Below are positions 17,318-24,380 of a stretch of 64,000 bases of DNA, one piece after another. The position numbers and the translations under genes were made by a program. This DNA is from Enterovirga rhinocerotis (GTDB lineage: Bacteria > Pseudomonadota > Alphaproteobacteria > Rhizobiales > Beijerinckiaceae), in contig NZ_SNZR01000011.1 of the NCBI RefSeq assembly GCF_004363955.1, forward strand, positions 1,798,001 to 1,862,000, given 5' to 3'. Every line of letters starts with the position of its first letter. Position 1 is the first letter of the stretch. The notes under the pieces were generated by a model. It did no database searches. It was not told the DNA's origin and saw only the letters and a list, made by a program, of their open reading frames with translations.

Positions 17318-18988
17318 TCAATCCTGCTCGCGCATCAGCGCATTGGCGCGGTCGAAGAGATTGGGGAGCGGCAGGATGCGGGTCGCGACCGTGCCCTGCC
17401 GGAAACGCCTCACCTCGAGGAGGACGCCCGAGCCGCGGGACGCCGTCTGGTCGAACAGGAAGTTGCCGAGGGAGGGCACGAGCGCGTAGGCGCCGCCGGC
17501 CGGGGCCTCGATCAGATCCGTGCCGCGATGGCTATGCGCGCCGACGACGATCCCCGCGCCGCAGCGGTGCAAAGCCTCGGCCGCCTGCCGCTCTTCCGGC
17601 CGGAGAATCGTCTCGTACTCGACGCCCCAATGCACGAAGGCGAGAAGCGGGGGAGCCGCCGGCACGCGGCAGAGCCAGCCGAGTTCCTTGGGATGGGAGA
17701 CCGGGAAGCCCGCCCGATCGTTGCGGCCGACGAGATTGACCGCGACGACGCGAAGCGGACCGAGATCGGCCGCCGCGCCGTGGACGAGCGGCGTGATCCC
17801 CGCCGCCTTCAGCACCGCGATGCTCTCGCGATAGCCGTCGCGGCCGAGGTCGTGGCTGTGGTTGTTGGCGAGGCTCGCCGCCCGAACGTTCAGGGCCTTC
17901 AGGAGCGGGATCGCGAGCCCGGCATGCATCGCGTGGAGGTTGTCGGGCAGGCCTTCCGGAGGCTGCCGCAGGACCGCTCCCTCGAGATTGACGACGAGGG
18001 GGGCGCCGCCGGTCAGCTTGCGCACCGCCCCGACGAGGTCGGCGGCGATGCGCGGATCGGCGAGGGGTTTCGTCAGGTAGCGGCCGGCGAACAGATCGCC
18101 CGCGAAGACCACGACGTCCTGATCCGGATACGAATGGGGGAAGGCCGCCCGCTCCGGCGAATAGACGGTGACGATGTAGCTCGTCGTGCGGGAGGCGTGC
18201 GGGACGTATTCGATCGAGTTTCGGCTCCCGATCACGGTGGCGCGGCTGCCGCGCTCCTCCTGCAGCCGCATCTGGATGTACTGGGCGGCGCGCGAATCCA
18301 TATGGTCGGACGAAATCAGGCGCGTCACGGCTTCGATGTCGCCCGCCGCGATCACGTTCAGCGTCTCCTGGTCCCGCTGGAGCGAGGCCGCCGGCGGCAG
18401 GTAGTGCGAATAATCGGTCGACTGGACGACGAGCGTGCGGGGACCGACGAGCGGACGCAGGAGCGCGAGCACCCTGTCCCAATCCGCGCGGTCGGCCCGG
18501 ATCGAGATCGCGAGGGCGACGACCGGCACCTCCGGCAGCGCGTCCTTCAGGAAGGGCAGGAGGGACACGACCCCGTGCTCCTTCTCGAAGAGATCGGAAT
18601 CCTCGACGAGGTCGCCCGCGCGGAGCAGGGCCTCGGCCGCGGCGGCATCGGTCGCGACGCGCCCGAACACCGTCTCGAAATCCCGCCGGGTCGTCGCGAA
18701 GGGGCGCCGGGTGCGGTTGAAGTGATCCGGCGAGATGAGGATCACGCGGTCATAGGACTGCCCCTTCAGCGGCGCGAAGCCGCGCGCCATGAGGTCGGCC
18801 GCAAGGAGGTGATGCGGCACCCCGATCCCGGTCACGGGCAGCGAGGCGGCGCCCACGGGCAGGCGCTCCTTCGCGATCGCCGCGCGGAACGGCGCGGGAT
18901 CGTCATAGAGCGAAGGGATGGGCGGCAGATCCGCCCGGGCCGGCGTCACGAACAGGAAGAGCAGGGCCAGAAGAACGCCGCGCGTCAA
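17318..18988 (-). CDS. Fusion of a MEMO (AmmeMemoRadiSam B) domain and a CapA domain, exported
   Basis: The 556-residue protein has a signal peptide (hydrophobic core VLLALLFLFV ending in ARA, residue 19). Residues 30-285 match the MEMO family: PHHLLAAD (58-65), SPDHFNRTRR and TDYSHYL (191-197) carry the metal-binding histidines. Residues 290-550 match CapA/PgsA metallophosphatase-like proteins, with GDLF, ANNHSHDLGRDG and HWGVEYE. Both domains are of uncertain chemistry: MEMO is an oxidoreductase-like iron or copper protein, and CapA acts in poly-gamma-glutamate capsule formation. The TTG at 18988, with GGGAAGGGG before it, is the only start giving a signal peptide. No capBC genes are near. 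Confidence 0.85.
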   Translation of the reverse strand: MTRGVLLALLFLFVTPARADLPPIPSLYDDPAPFRAAIAKERLPVGAASLPVTGIGVPHHLLAADLMARGFAPLKGQSYDRVILISPDHFNRTRRPFATTRRDFETVFGRVATDAAAAEALLRAGDLVEDSDLFEKEHGVVSLLPFLKDALPEVPVVALAISIRADRADWDRVLALLRPLVGPRTLVVQSTDYSHYLPPAASLQRDQETLNVIAAGDIEAVTRLISSDHMDSRAAQYIQMRLQEERGSRATVIGSRNSIEYVPHASRTTSYIVTVYSPERAAFPHSYPDQDVVVFAGDLFAGRYLTKPLADPRIAADLVGAVRKLTGGAPLVVNLEGAVLRQPPEGLPDNLHAMHAGLAIPLLKALNVRAASLANNHSHDLGRDGYRESIAVLKAAGITPLVHGAAADLGPLRVVAVNLVGRNDRAGFPVSHPKELGWLCRVPAAPPLLAFVHWGVEYETILRPEERQAAEALHRCGAGIVVGAHSHRGTDLIEAPAGGAYALVPSLGNFLFDQTASRGSGVLLEVRRFRQGTVATRILPLPNLFDRANALMREQD

Positions 18989-19095
18989 ATCATATCCCCT
19001 TCCCGGCCAGCCTCCGCCGAGGTAGCGCGGCGCGCCGAGCCATACAACGGCATGCGTTCCTTCTGCGTGAGGGGCCGGCTCACCCGCCGTGCCCC

Positions 19096-19320
19096 TTAAT
19101 CCCCCTCCTCCGTCTGGGGGGGCGGCCGCGTGCCGTCGCGCCGGTAGCAGGCGAGCCAGCAGGTCACGGCCGCGCGCACCGGGCCGGGCACGGGCGTGCG
19201 GCCGTTGAGATAGCGCCAGACCTGCGTCCGCTCGACGCCGAGCGCCGCGGAGAGCGAGGAGGTCCATCCCCGCTCTCCCCAGATCTCGATCGCCGCCGCG
19301 CGCAGGCCGTCGGCCGTCAT
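19096..19320 (-). CDS. Small helix-turn-helix DNA-binding protein
   Basis: The 74-residue protein is almost entirely one helix-turn-helix domain: WTSSLSAALGVERTQVWRYL resembles a Cro/XRE-type unit, with NGRTPVPGPVRAAV after it. The segment ERGW and the arrangement resemble phage-type small repressors. It lies 130 bases downstream of the TROVE gene on the same strand, so it could be co-transcribed with it and could control the palindrome upstream of the Y RNA; this is inference. The short tail is rich in Pro and Glu. Confidence 0.65.
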   Translation of the reverse strand: MTADGLRAAAIEIWGERGWTSSLSAALGVERTQVWRYLNGRTPVPGPVRAAVTCWLACYRRDGTRPPPQTEEGD

Positions 19321-19450
19321 GGCGACCTCTGGGTCTTCCCGGCCGCCCCTCCCCGCCGCTCATGCCGGCGAAAGCCGGCAACGAGGATATCGCCACCCTG
19401 GATTCCAGCGTTCGCCGGGGCGAGCGGAGCGAGGACCGGGCAGCGCGACA

Positions 19451-20797
19451 TCAGGCCGTCTCCGCCTGCTCCCGCTCGTGGATGAAGCGGATCACGTTCT
19501 CCGAGAACCCGTCGATATGGGTCCAGGGTCCGTAGCCCACCCCGTTCCGGGCGCTCGCGACGTTGATCATGTAGCCCGCCGCCCCCCGGAGCGGATCGGG
19601 AAGCCGGGACGCCTTGCCCTGGATCCAGTGCCCGTAGCGGGTCGGATCGGTCGCCTGCTCGTCGGTGATGACGATGATCCGGTCGTACCGCATCTGCCCG
19701 TTCACCGTCTCCACCGCGTCGAACAGAGCCGTCCCGCCAGACTGGCTCGACGCGATCGCATCGATCCCCGCCATGCCGCGGCGCGGCGGGATCTCGATCA
19801 CCTGGTTGGCGAACGAGAACACCCGCAAATCGCCGTGGATGACGCTCGCGAGGGCGCAGGCCGCATCCTTCCGGGTGAGGTCCGAGCGGGCCGAGAGCTT
19901 CGCATCCATCGAGCCCGACACGTCGACGAGCACGGCCGTCTTCCCCGCCAGCAGCGGCAGCGACGCGATCCCCTCGCAGAGCGCGGTGTCGAGTTCCGGC
20001 TCGAGCTGCGGGCAGGCGCGCGCGGCCGCGACGAAGCGGAACGGCAGGACGCGATCGGCCCCGCGCCGGGCGACGATGGCCTCGCGCACGAGCGGAAGGT
20101 CGACATCGGCCTGCACCATGTTGCGGAGGTTCCGCAGCAGGGCGAGGTAGCCGAGCTTCTTCTCGCGCAGCAGGCGCTCGAAGGTCTCCTTCTTGTCCGC
20201 GCCGCCCGAGAGGGCGACCTCCCAGGTATCCGGGGCCGGCAGCGAGCGCTCGCGCACGCCCTTGTAGAGGGCGGCGCGCGCCGCGTCGGCCGGCTTCGGA
20301 CGCACGAGTCGGATCACGTCGGCGAGCTTCACCGCCGCGTCGCGATCGTATTTCGCGAACTGATAGGCGTCGAACTTGGCGAAGGACCGGGCGAGCCCCT
20401 TCTTCATCTGGGCCGAGAGCGGCTTCCTGCCGTCGCGCCAGTAGATCGCGCAGAGTTCCGCCAATTCGTCCGCACGCGAGATCACGCGCTCGATCGTGTC
20501 GGCGACCAGCCTCTCGCCGCGGGCGCATTCCGCCAGCGCGCAGAGCAGCAGCAACGGCACGTGCCGCAGATGCCGCTCGTGACGCGCCTCGACCGCCAGC
20601 GCCGCGATCTCGACGGGATTGACGTGCAGCGCCGTCTCCCGGATCCGCTCCGCGACGGATCGGCCGTCCTCGTAGAATTCGTCTTCCCAGAGGAGGCACG
20701 AGAGCACGGAGCGGCGCAGCTGCTGCAGCGGCGTGATCGGGACGGCCTTCCCGCCCTCGTGCGTGACGAGCGGCGCGGCCTTCGTGTTCAGTCGCAT
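19451..20797 (-). CDS. rsr: TROVE-domain protein, bacterial Ro60 ortholog (Rsr)
   Basis: The 448-residue protein has the two Ro60 parts. Residues 1-285 form the TROVE HEAT-repeat ring, with the family hallmark KPLSAQMKKGLARSFAKFDAY (about 126-145). Residues 286-440 form a von Willebrand A domain with an intact MIDAS: DVSGS (292-296), SGGT (353-356) and the ITDEQ aspartate. Ro60/Rsr binds misfolded RNA in its central hole and Y RNA on its outer face. In Deinococcus and Salmonella it joins the exonuclease PNPase in RNA decay after stress. AAGGAG lies 9 bases before the ATG. A Y RNA gene ends 28 bases upstream on the same strand. The RtcB/RtcA ligase and cyclase genes often seen beside rsr are not in this window. 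Confidence 0.94.
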   Translation of the reverse strand: MRLNTKAAPLVTHEGGKAVPITPLQQLRRSVLSCLLWEDEFYEDGRSVAERIRETALHVNPVEIAALAVEARHERHLRHVPLLLLCALAECARGERLVADTIERVISRADELAELCAIYWRDGRKPLSAQMKKGLARSFAKFDAYQFAKYDRDAAVKLADVIRLVRPKPADAARAALYKGVRERSLPAPDTWEVALSGGADKKETFERLLREKKLGYLALLRNLRNMVQADVDLPLVREAIVARRGADRVLPFRFVAAARACPQLEPELDTALCEGIASLPLLAGKTAVLVDVSGSMDAKLSARSDLTRKDAACALASVIHGDLRVFSFANQVIEIPPRRGMAGIDAIASSQSGGTALFDAVETVNGQMRYDRIIVITDEQATDPTRYGHWIQGKASRLPDPLRGAAGYMINVASARNGVGYGPWTHIDGFSENVIRFIHEREQAETA

Positions 20798-20825
20798 CGA
20801 ACCAACTCCTTCGCCGCGGCGGCGA

Positions 20826-20982
20826 ACGGTCCGGCAGGCGGGAGGAAGAAACGAGACCGGCCGTTGGGTGCTCTACCCCTGAGCTACCGTCAGCCGAGAC
20901 TGCCGGGCCGGATTCGAACCGACGACCTCCCGCTTACCAAGCGAAGGATCCGATCTCTGCACCATCCCGCCCGCCGGACCGT
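20826..20982 (-). ncRNA. yrlA: Bacterial Y RNA (YrlA type) with permuted tRNA-like module
   Basis: Read on the minus strand, bases 20982-20966 and 20842-20826 pair over 17 bp (one G-U), extendable by three pairs, bringing the RNA ends together. This is the stem that binds Ro proteins. After an internal loop, 20957-20950 pairs with 20860-20853 (8 bp). Inside are an anticodon-like arm (20945-20929, 7-base loop TTGGTAA), a T arm (20923-20907, loop TTCGAAT), a capped acceptor-like hairpin (20906-20887) and a D arm (20884-20870, GCTC/GAGC stem with AGGGGTA loop). The order is that of a circularly permuted tRNA, as known for YrlA RNAs. It lies just upstream of rsr on the same strand. The exact ends are inferred. 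Confidence 0.9.
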
Positions 20983-21103
20983 CCGGTCCGCCGGGCATGC
21001 CTCGGCGGGCGCGTCCGGCCGAGGCGTCTCCGGGAAGCAAGCGGCTTCGGTCGGGCCGCCCATGGGGCAGCGAAGGAGCCGAAACCTCCACCACGGAGAC
21101 GAC

Positions 21104-21135
21104 GTTGCATAATGCAACATTCGCCAGGATGTCAA
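21104..21135 (-). promoter_or_regulatory. Promoter and operator of the Y RNA-rsr unit
   Basis: On the minus strand a perfect TTGACA (21130-21135) is followed after 17 bases by TTATGC (21107-21112), a weak -10. The -10 lies within GTTGCATAATGCAAC (21104-21118), a perfect palindrome with 7-bp arms. Transcription would start near 21100 and run into the Y RNA about 115 bases later, so the Y RNA may be cut from a longer leader. The palindrome over the -10 suggests repression; the regulator is unknown. Confidence 0.65.
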
Positions 21136-21242
21136 ACCCGATCATCCGGGGCGCTTTCGACGACGCTCCAGCCGGGACGCTGCGATGAGTGTCGCGAGCG
21201 TGCGATGAGGTTCAACGGAAAGCCGGCAGGGATCGCATCCGC

Positions 21243-21330
21243 CGTCATTGCGAGCGCAGCGAAGCAACCCAGACCGGAAAGGCAGGCGGCCCCTGGGTTG
21301 CTTCGTCGGCTATGCCTCCTCGCAAAGACG
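21243..21330. repeat. Interspersed palindromic repeat, family B, copy 2
   Basis: Same element as 6904-6992, from CGTCATTGCGAG to CTCGCAAAGACG, here between the stop of the Rieske gene and the rsr promoter. Confidence 0.8.
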
Positions 21331-21341
21331 ACTGCCTGGCC

Positions 21342-21659
21342 TCAGGTCGCGCCCTCGATCTCGACCTCGATGCGATCCTCGACGACGCGGATCGGATAGG
21401 TGTCGAGATCGCAGCTCACGGGCGAGCCGGCCGCCTTTCCGGTCCGGATGTCGAAGAGGCCGAAATGGGCGGGACATTCGATATGGCCGTCGACGATCTC
21501 GCCATTCGACAGCCGCGCGAAGGAATGCGTGCACAGATCCTGCGTCGCGAAATAGCCGTCGTCGAGGCGGTACACCGCGATCCATCGGCCGGCGCATTCG
21601 CGCCCGATCACGGGCTTCTCCGCGAGGTCGGTGATATCGGCGATATGGTGCCAGGGCAT
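21342..21659 (-). CDS. Rieske 2Fe-2S ferredoxin-like protein
   Basis: The 105-residue soluble protein has one Rieske domain with an intact cluster-binding site: Cys43 and His45 (DLCTHSF), Cys62 and His65 (IECPAHFGLFD). It resembles the ferredoxin components of non-heme iron dioxygenases and the small NirD-like proteins. No oxygenase or reductase gene is adjacent, so its electron partner is unknown. It is alone on its strand. Confidence 0.9.
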   Translation of the reverse strand: MPWHHIADITDLAEKPVIGRECAGRWIAVYRLDDGYFATQDLCTHSFARLSNGEIVDGHIECPAHFGLFDIRTGKAAGSPVSCDLDTYPIRVVEDRIEVEIEGAT

Positions 21660-21784
21660 CGGGCTTCTCCGCGGCAGCTCGGACCTCGTCCGGTCATGCT
21701 AGCCGAGGACGGCGCCCGGCGCCTCCCCGCCCGGGGCGCTGACGCAGACGATTTCTTTCCCTTCGATCCCGCCCCGGAGCATCG

Positions 21785-22117
21785 ATGACCAACTGGATCT
21801 TCCTCGCCGCCGCCATCGTCGCGGAGGTGATCGCGACCTCTGCGCTCAAGGCGTCGGACGGCTTCTCCCGCCTCTGGCCTTCGGTCGTCACGGTGATCGG
21901 CTATGCGATCGCCTTCTATTGCCTGTCCCTCACGCTCCGGACGATCCCGGTCGGCATCGCCTATGCCGTGTGGTCCGGCGCGGGGATCGTGCTGATCTCG
22001 GGCGTCGGCTGGGCCCTGTTCGGCCAGAAGCTCGACGCGGCGGCCATCGTCGGAATCGGGCTGATCCTGGCGGGCGTGCTCGTGCTGAACCTCATGTCGA
22101 AGGCGGCTCCCCACTGA
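21785..22117 (+). CDS. Small multidrug resistance (SMR/EmrE-type) transporter
   Basis: The 110-residue protein has four transmembrane helices and the family's essential glutamate, Glu14, in [17 protein letters not shown]. Helix 2-3 segments [13 protein letters not shown] and the final [14 protein letters not shown] match EmrE-like proteins that swap protons for quaternary ammonium or other cations. The Gdx/SugE guanidinium exporters are an alternative, but no guanidine riboswitch is seen upstream. Single gene. Confidence 0.9.
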   Translation: MTNWIFLAAAIVAEVIATSALKASDGFSRLWPSVVTVIGYAIAFYCLSLTLRTIPVGIAYAVWSGAGIVLISGVGWALFGQKLDAAAIVGIGLILAGVLVLNLMSKAAPH

Positions 22118-22177
22118 CCCGCCGCCCCGTGCCCCGCTCCGATTTGACTTGCGCGCGCGCAACCGGAAAGACGGGGC

Positions 22178-22350
22178 CGACGGTTCCCCTCGGGGGATGA
22201 AACGGGAACGCGGTGAGGACGGCTTGGCCGTCCGAGGCCGCGGCTGTCCCCGCAACTGTAGGCGGCGAGCCTTCGCTCATGATGCCACTGGGCTGCACGG
22301 CCCGGGAAGGCGGGCGGAGGCGTCGAGCCGCGAGCCAGGAGACCGGCCGT
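22178..22350 (+). ncRNA. Cobalamin riboswitch
   Basis: Conserved blocks are in order: GGTTCCCC...GGGGATGAAACGGGAA (22183-22207), GGCTGTCCCCGCAACTGTA (22242-22260), a GCCACTGGG...CCCGGGAAGG region (22284-22310) and the B12 box GAGCCAGGAGACCGGCC (22332-22348). It lies 83 bases before the CobW-family gene and should shut that gene off when adenosyl- or methylcobalamin is plentiful. Confidence 0.95.
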
Positions 22351-22432
22351 CGACCGTGGTCACGCGCGAGCCGCCGGGCGGGGTGTCCGGGCGGCCCCTC
22401 GCGGTGACGCCCTGGACCACGAGCGGACCCTC

Positions 22433-23440
22433 ATGACCTCGACCTCCCGCATCCCCGTGACGGTGCTCACGGGCTTTCTCGGCGCCGGCAAGACGACGCT
22501 GATCCGCTCGCTCCTGCAGCGGGCCGACGGGCGGCGCATCGCCGTCATCGTCAATGAATTCGGCGATCTCGGCTTCGACGCCTCGCTGATCGAGGATTGC
22601 GCCGACGAGGCCTGCAAGCCGGGCGACATCGTCGAGCTGACCAATGGCTGCATCTGCTGCACGGTCGCGGACGACTTCATCCCGACCATGGACAAGCTGC
22701 TCGGCCGCAAACTCGACGCGATCGTCATCGAGACCTCGGGCCTCGCCCTGCCCCAGCCGCTCCTGAAGGCCTTCTCCTGGCCCGGCATCAAGACCCGCGC
22801 CACGGTCGACGGGGTCGTGACCGTCGTCGATGCGAGCGCGCTCGCCGAAGGCCGGCTCTCGCTCCACGACCACGAGGAGGAGGAGGATCCGGCCCGCGAG
22901 CACGACGATCCGGTCGAGGAGGTGTTCGAGGACCAGCTCGCCTGTGCCGATCTCGTCGTCCTCAGCAAGGCCGACCTCGTCGCGCCGGACGCCCTCGCCG
23001 CGATCGAGGAGAAGCTGAGGGAAGAATTGCGGGCGGGCGTGAAGATCGTGCGCTCGAACGCGGCCGACCTCTCTCCGGCGGTGCTGGTGGGACTGGCCGC
23101 AGCCGCCGAGGACGACGTCTCCGCCCGGCTCGGCCATCACGGCGAGGAAGAGGAGCACGATCACGACGACTTCGATTCGATCGTCGTCGTCCCCCCCGCC
23201 GCCCTCGACCTTCCGTCCGTCGAGACGGCGGTGCGGGCCGCCCTCGCCCGCCCCGGCGTGCTGCGCGTGAAAGGCTATGCCGCCGTCGACGGCAAGGCGG
23301 CTCCCCTCGTCGTCCAGGCGGTGGGAAGCCGGGTCGAACTCGCCTTCGCCCGGCCCGGCACGGAGGCCCCCCTCGGGCTCGTCGTGATCGGCCTCAAGGA
23401 CATGGATGCCGAAGGAGCCCGCGCCGCGCTCGGCGGCTGA
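22433..23440 (+). CDS. cobW: CobW-family GTP-binding metallochaperone
   Basis: The 335-residue G3E-family GTPase has Walker A GFLGAGKTT (14-22), the NEFGD switch, the metal-binding CxCC motif (Cys73, Cys75, Cys76 in TNGCICCTVADD) and the SKADLV guanine motif. A His/Asp/Glu-rich stretch near residues 228-241 may hold metal. CobW is thought to supply Co(II) to the cobaltochelatase CobNST in aerobic cobalamin synthesis; related proteins handle zinc. The upstream cobalamin riboswitch favours the cobalt role. No other cob genes follow, so the rest of the pathway would be elsewhere. Confidence 0.93.
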   Translation: MTSTSRIPVTVLTGFLGAGKTTLIRSLLQRADGRRIAVIVNEFGDLGFDASLIEDCADEACKPGDIVELTNGCICCTVADDFIPTMDKLLGRKLDAIVIETSGLALPQPLLKAFSWPGIKTRATVDGVVTVVDASALAEGRLSLHDHEEEEDPAREHDDPVEEVFEDQLACADLVVLSKADLVAPDALAAIEEKLREELRAGVKIVRSNAADLSPAVLVGLAAAAEDDVSARLGHHGEEEEHDHDDFDSIVVVPPAALDLPSVETAVRAALARPGVLRVKGYAAVDGKAAPLVVQAVGSRVELAFARPGTEAPLGLVVIGLKDMDAEGARAALGG

Positions 23441-23468
23441 CGAGACGGGGCCTGCCGGCTCGCAGCCT

Positions 23469-23906
23469 TCAAGGCAGGGCCGGCAGCTCCAAGAAGGGGT
23501 CCAGGACACGGACGCCCAACGGCTCGAAATGGCGCGTGTTCCTCGTCAGAACGGCGAGGTCGTGGACCTGCGCCGTGGCTGCGATCGCGATGTCCTCGAA
23601 GCCGGGGCGATGGGCCCTGGCGCCATCGGCGATCCGGCCGGCGGCGTGGGCGCATCTCAGATCGAAGGGCAGGATTTGCGGCGCGTAGAGATGCTCGATG
23701 CTCTGCCACCATTCGGTGAGCATGCGCGCCTTCGTGGTCGCCCCTTCCCGCTCGGCCTTCGAGATGCCGGACGCGATCTCGGCGGCGGAGATGACGGACA
23801 GGAACAGGTGCGACCCGGCCCGATCCAGCCAATCGACCACTCGCCGCTCCGTGACCCGTTTCGACGGCGCGAGCGCGGAGACGACATTCGTGTCGACGAG
23901 GAACAT
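23469..23906 (-). CDS. VapC/FitB-type PIN-domain toxin
   Basis: The 145-residue PIN-domain ribonuclease begins MFLVDTNVVS and keeps the acidic metal-binding set: Asp5, Glu43 (SAAEIASG) and Asp105 (GFEDIAIAA). It probably cuts tRNA or other RNA when freed from its antitoxin. Its ATG overlaps the stop of the upstream antitoxin gene by one base, so translation is coupled. The closest look-alikes are FitB-like proteins with Phd-type partners. Confidence 0.88.
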   Translation of the reverse strand: MFLVDTNVVSALAPSKRVTERRVVDWLDRAGSHLFLSVISAAEIASGISKAEREGATTKARMLTEWWQSIEHLYAPQILPFDLRCAHAAGRIADGARAHRPGFEDIAIAATAQVHDLAVLTRNTRHFEPLGVRVLDPFLELPALP

Positions 23907-24148
23907 CAGAGGTCGGGATTGTCTCGCGTCGCGCCGCTCCGCGCCGGGAGATCGCCGTCCTCGCCCGGGAAGGACGCGAGAAGCCTCCCGAAGCTCGGGA
24001 CCCGGGACAGCTTCTCGTATTCGGCGAAGGACAGGACGACGGCCTCCTTCCGGCCATGCCGCGTAATCACCGCCGGCTGGCCCCGAACGGCCTCGTCAAT
24101 GACGGCAGACAGGGTCGCCTTCGCGTCTCTGAGCTGGATTTCCCGCAT
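23906..24148 (-). CDS. Phd/YefM-type antitoxin
   Basis: The protein of about 80 residues starts MREIQLRDAKATLSAVIDEA, the usual Phd/YefM DNA-binding start. It continues with VITRHGRKEAVVLSFAEYEKL, and its disordered acidic tail should wrap the toxin. An in-frame ATG at 24178 would add ten residues, but those codons lie in the operator palindrome, so 24148 is preferred. It forms an operon with the PIN toxin. Confidence 0.88.
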   Translation of the reverse strand: MREIQLRDAKATLSAVIDEAVRGQPAVITRHGRKEAVVLSFAEYEKLSRVPSFGRLLASFPGEDGDLPARSGATRDNPDL

Positions 24149-24161
24149 GCTCGCCGCCTCA

Positions 24162-24183
24162 ATGACCACTGTAGTCATATAAG
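24162..24183 (-). promoter_or_regulatory. Autoregulatory operator of the toxin-antitoxin pair
   Basis: On the minus strand ATGACTAC and GTGGTCAT form a 17-base palindrome with one mismatch (24162-24178), abutting the sequence TTATAT, a probable -10. It sits 14 bases before the antitoxin start, as expected for a site bound by the antitoxin-toxin complex. Confidence 0.6.
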
Positions 24184-24232
24184 GCGAAGCATGGTCGGGG
24201 CAAGATGTGCTCCGAGCCTCGACCGCTTCGAT

Positions 24233-24349
24233 CCCTCCCCGCAGGGGAGGGCGAGTCGACGCGGAGCGTCGAGCCGGGGTGGGGAAACCGGGCCGGAGCG
24301 CCCCACCCCGGTCGGCTGACGCCGACTCGCCCTCCCCTTCAGGGAGGGA
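24233..24349. repeat. Large composite palindrome
   Basis: CCCTCCCCGCAGGGGAGGG at the left and CCCTCCCCTTCAGGGAGGG at the right enclose CGAGTCGACGCG...GCCGGGGTGGGG, paired with CCCCACCCCGG...CGCCGACTCG. The whole stretch can fold into one long hairpin. A related but shorter element is at 42698-42755. It lies between the antitoxin promoter and the end of murC. Confidence 0.75.
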
Positions 24350-24380
24350 TCAGGTCGGGGTTTCCGATGCTTTCTCTCCG

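Noticed and set aside
20870-20945. A standard tRNA-Thr gene on the minus strand
   Set aside because: The T arm, D arm and anticodon-like loop are present, but in permuted order, and no open acceptor stem or CCA end exists. The arms lie within a longer stem-bounded RNA next to rsr.
24233-24349. A CRISPR-like repeat array
   Set aside because: The repeated parts are inverted arms of one palindrome with no regular spacers.
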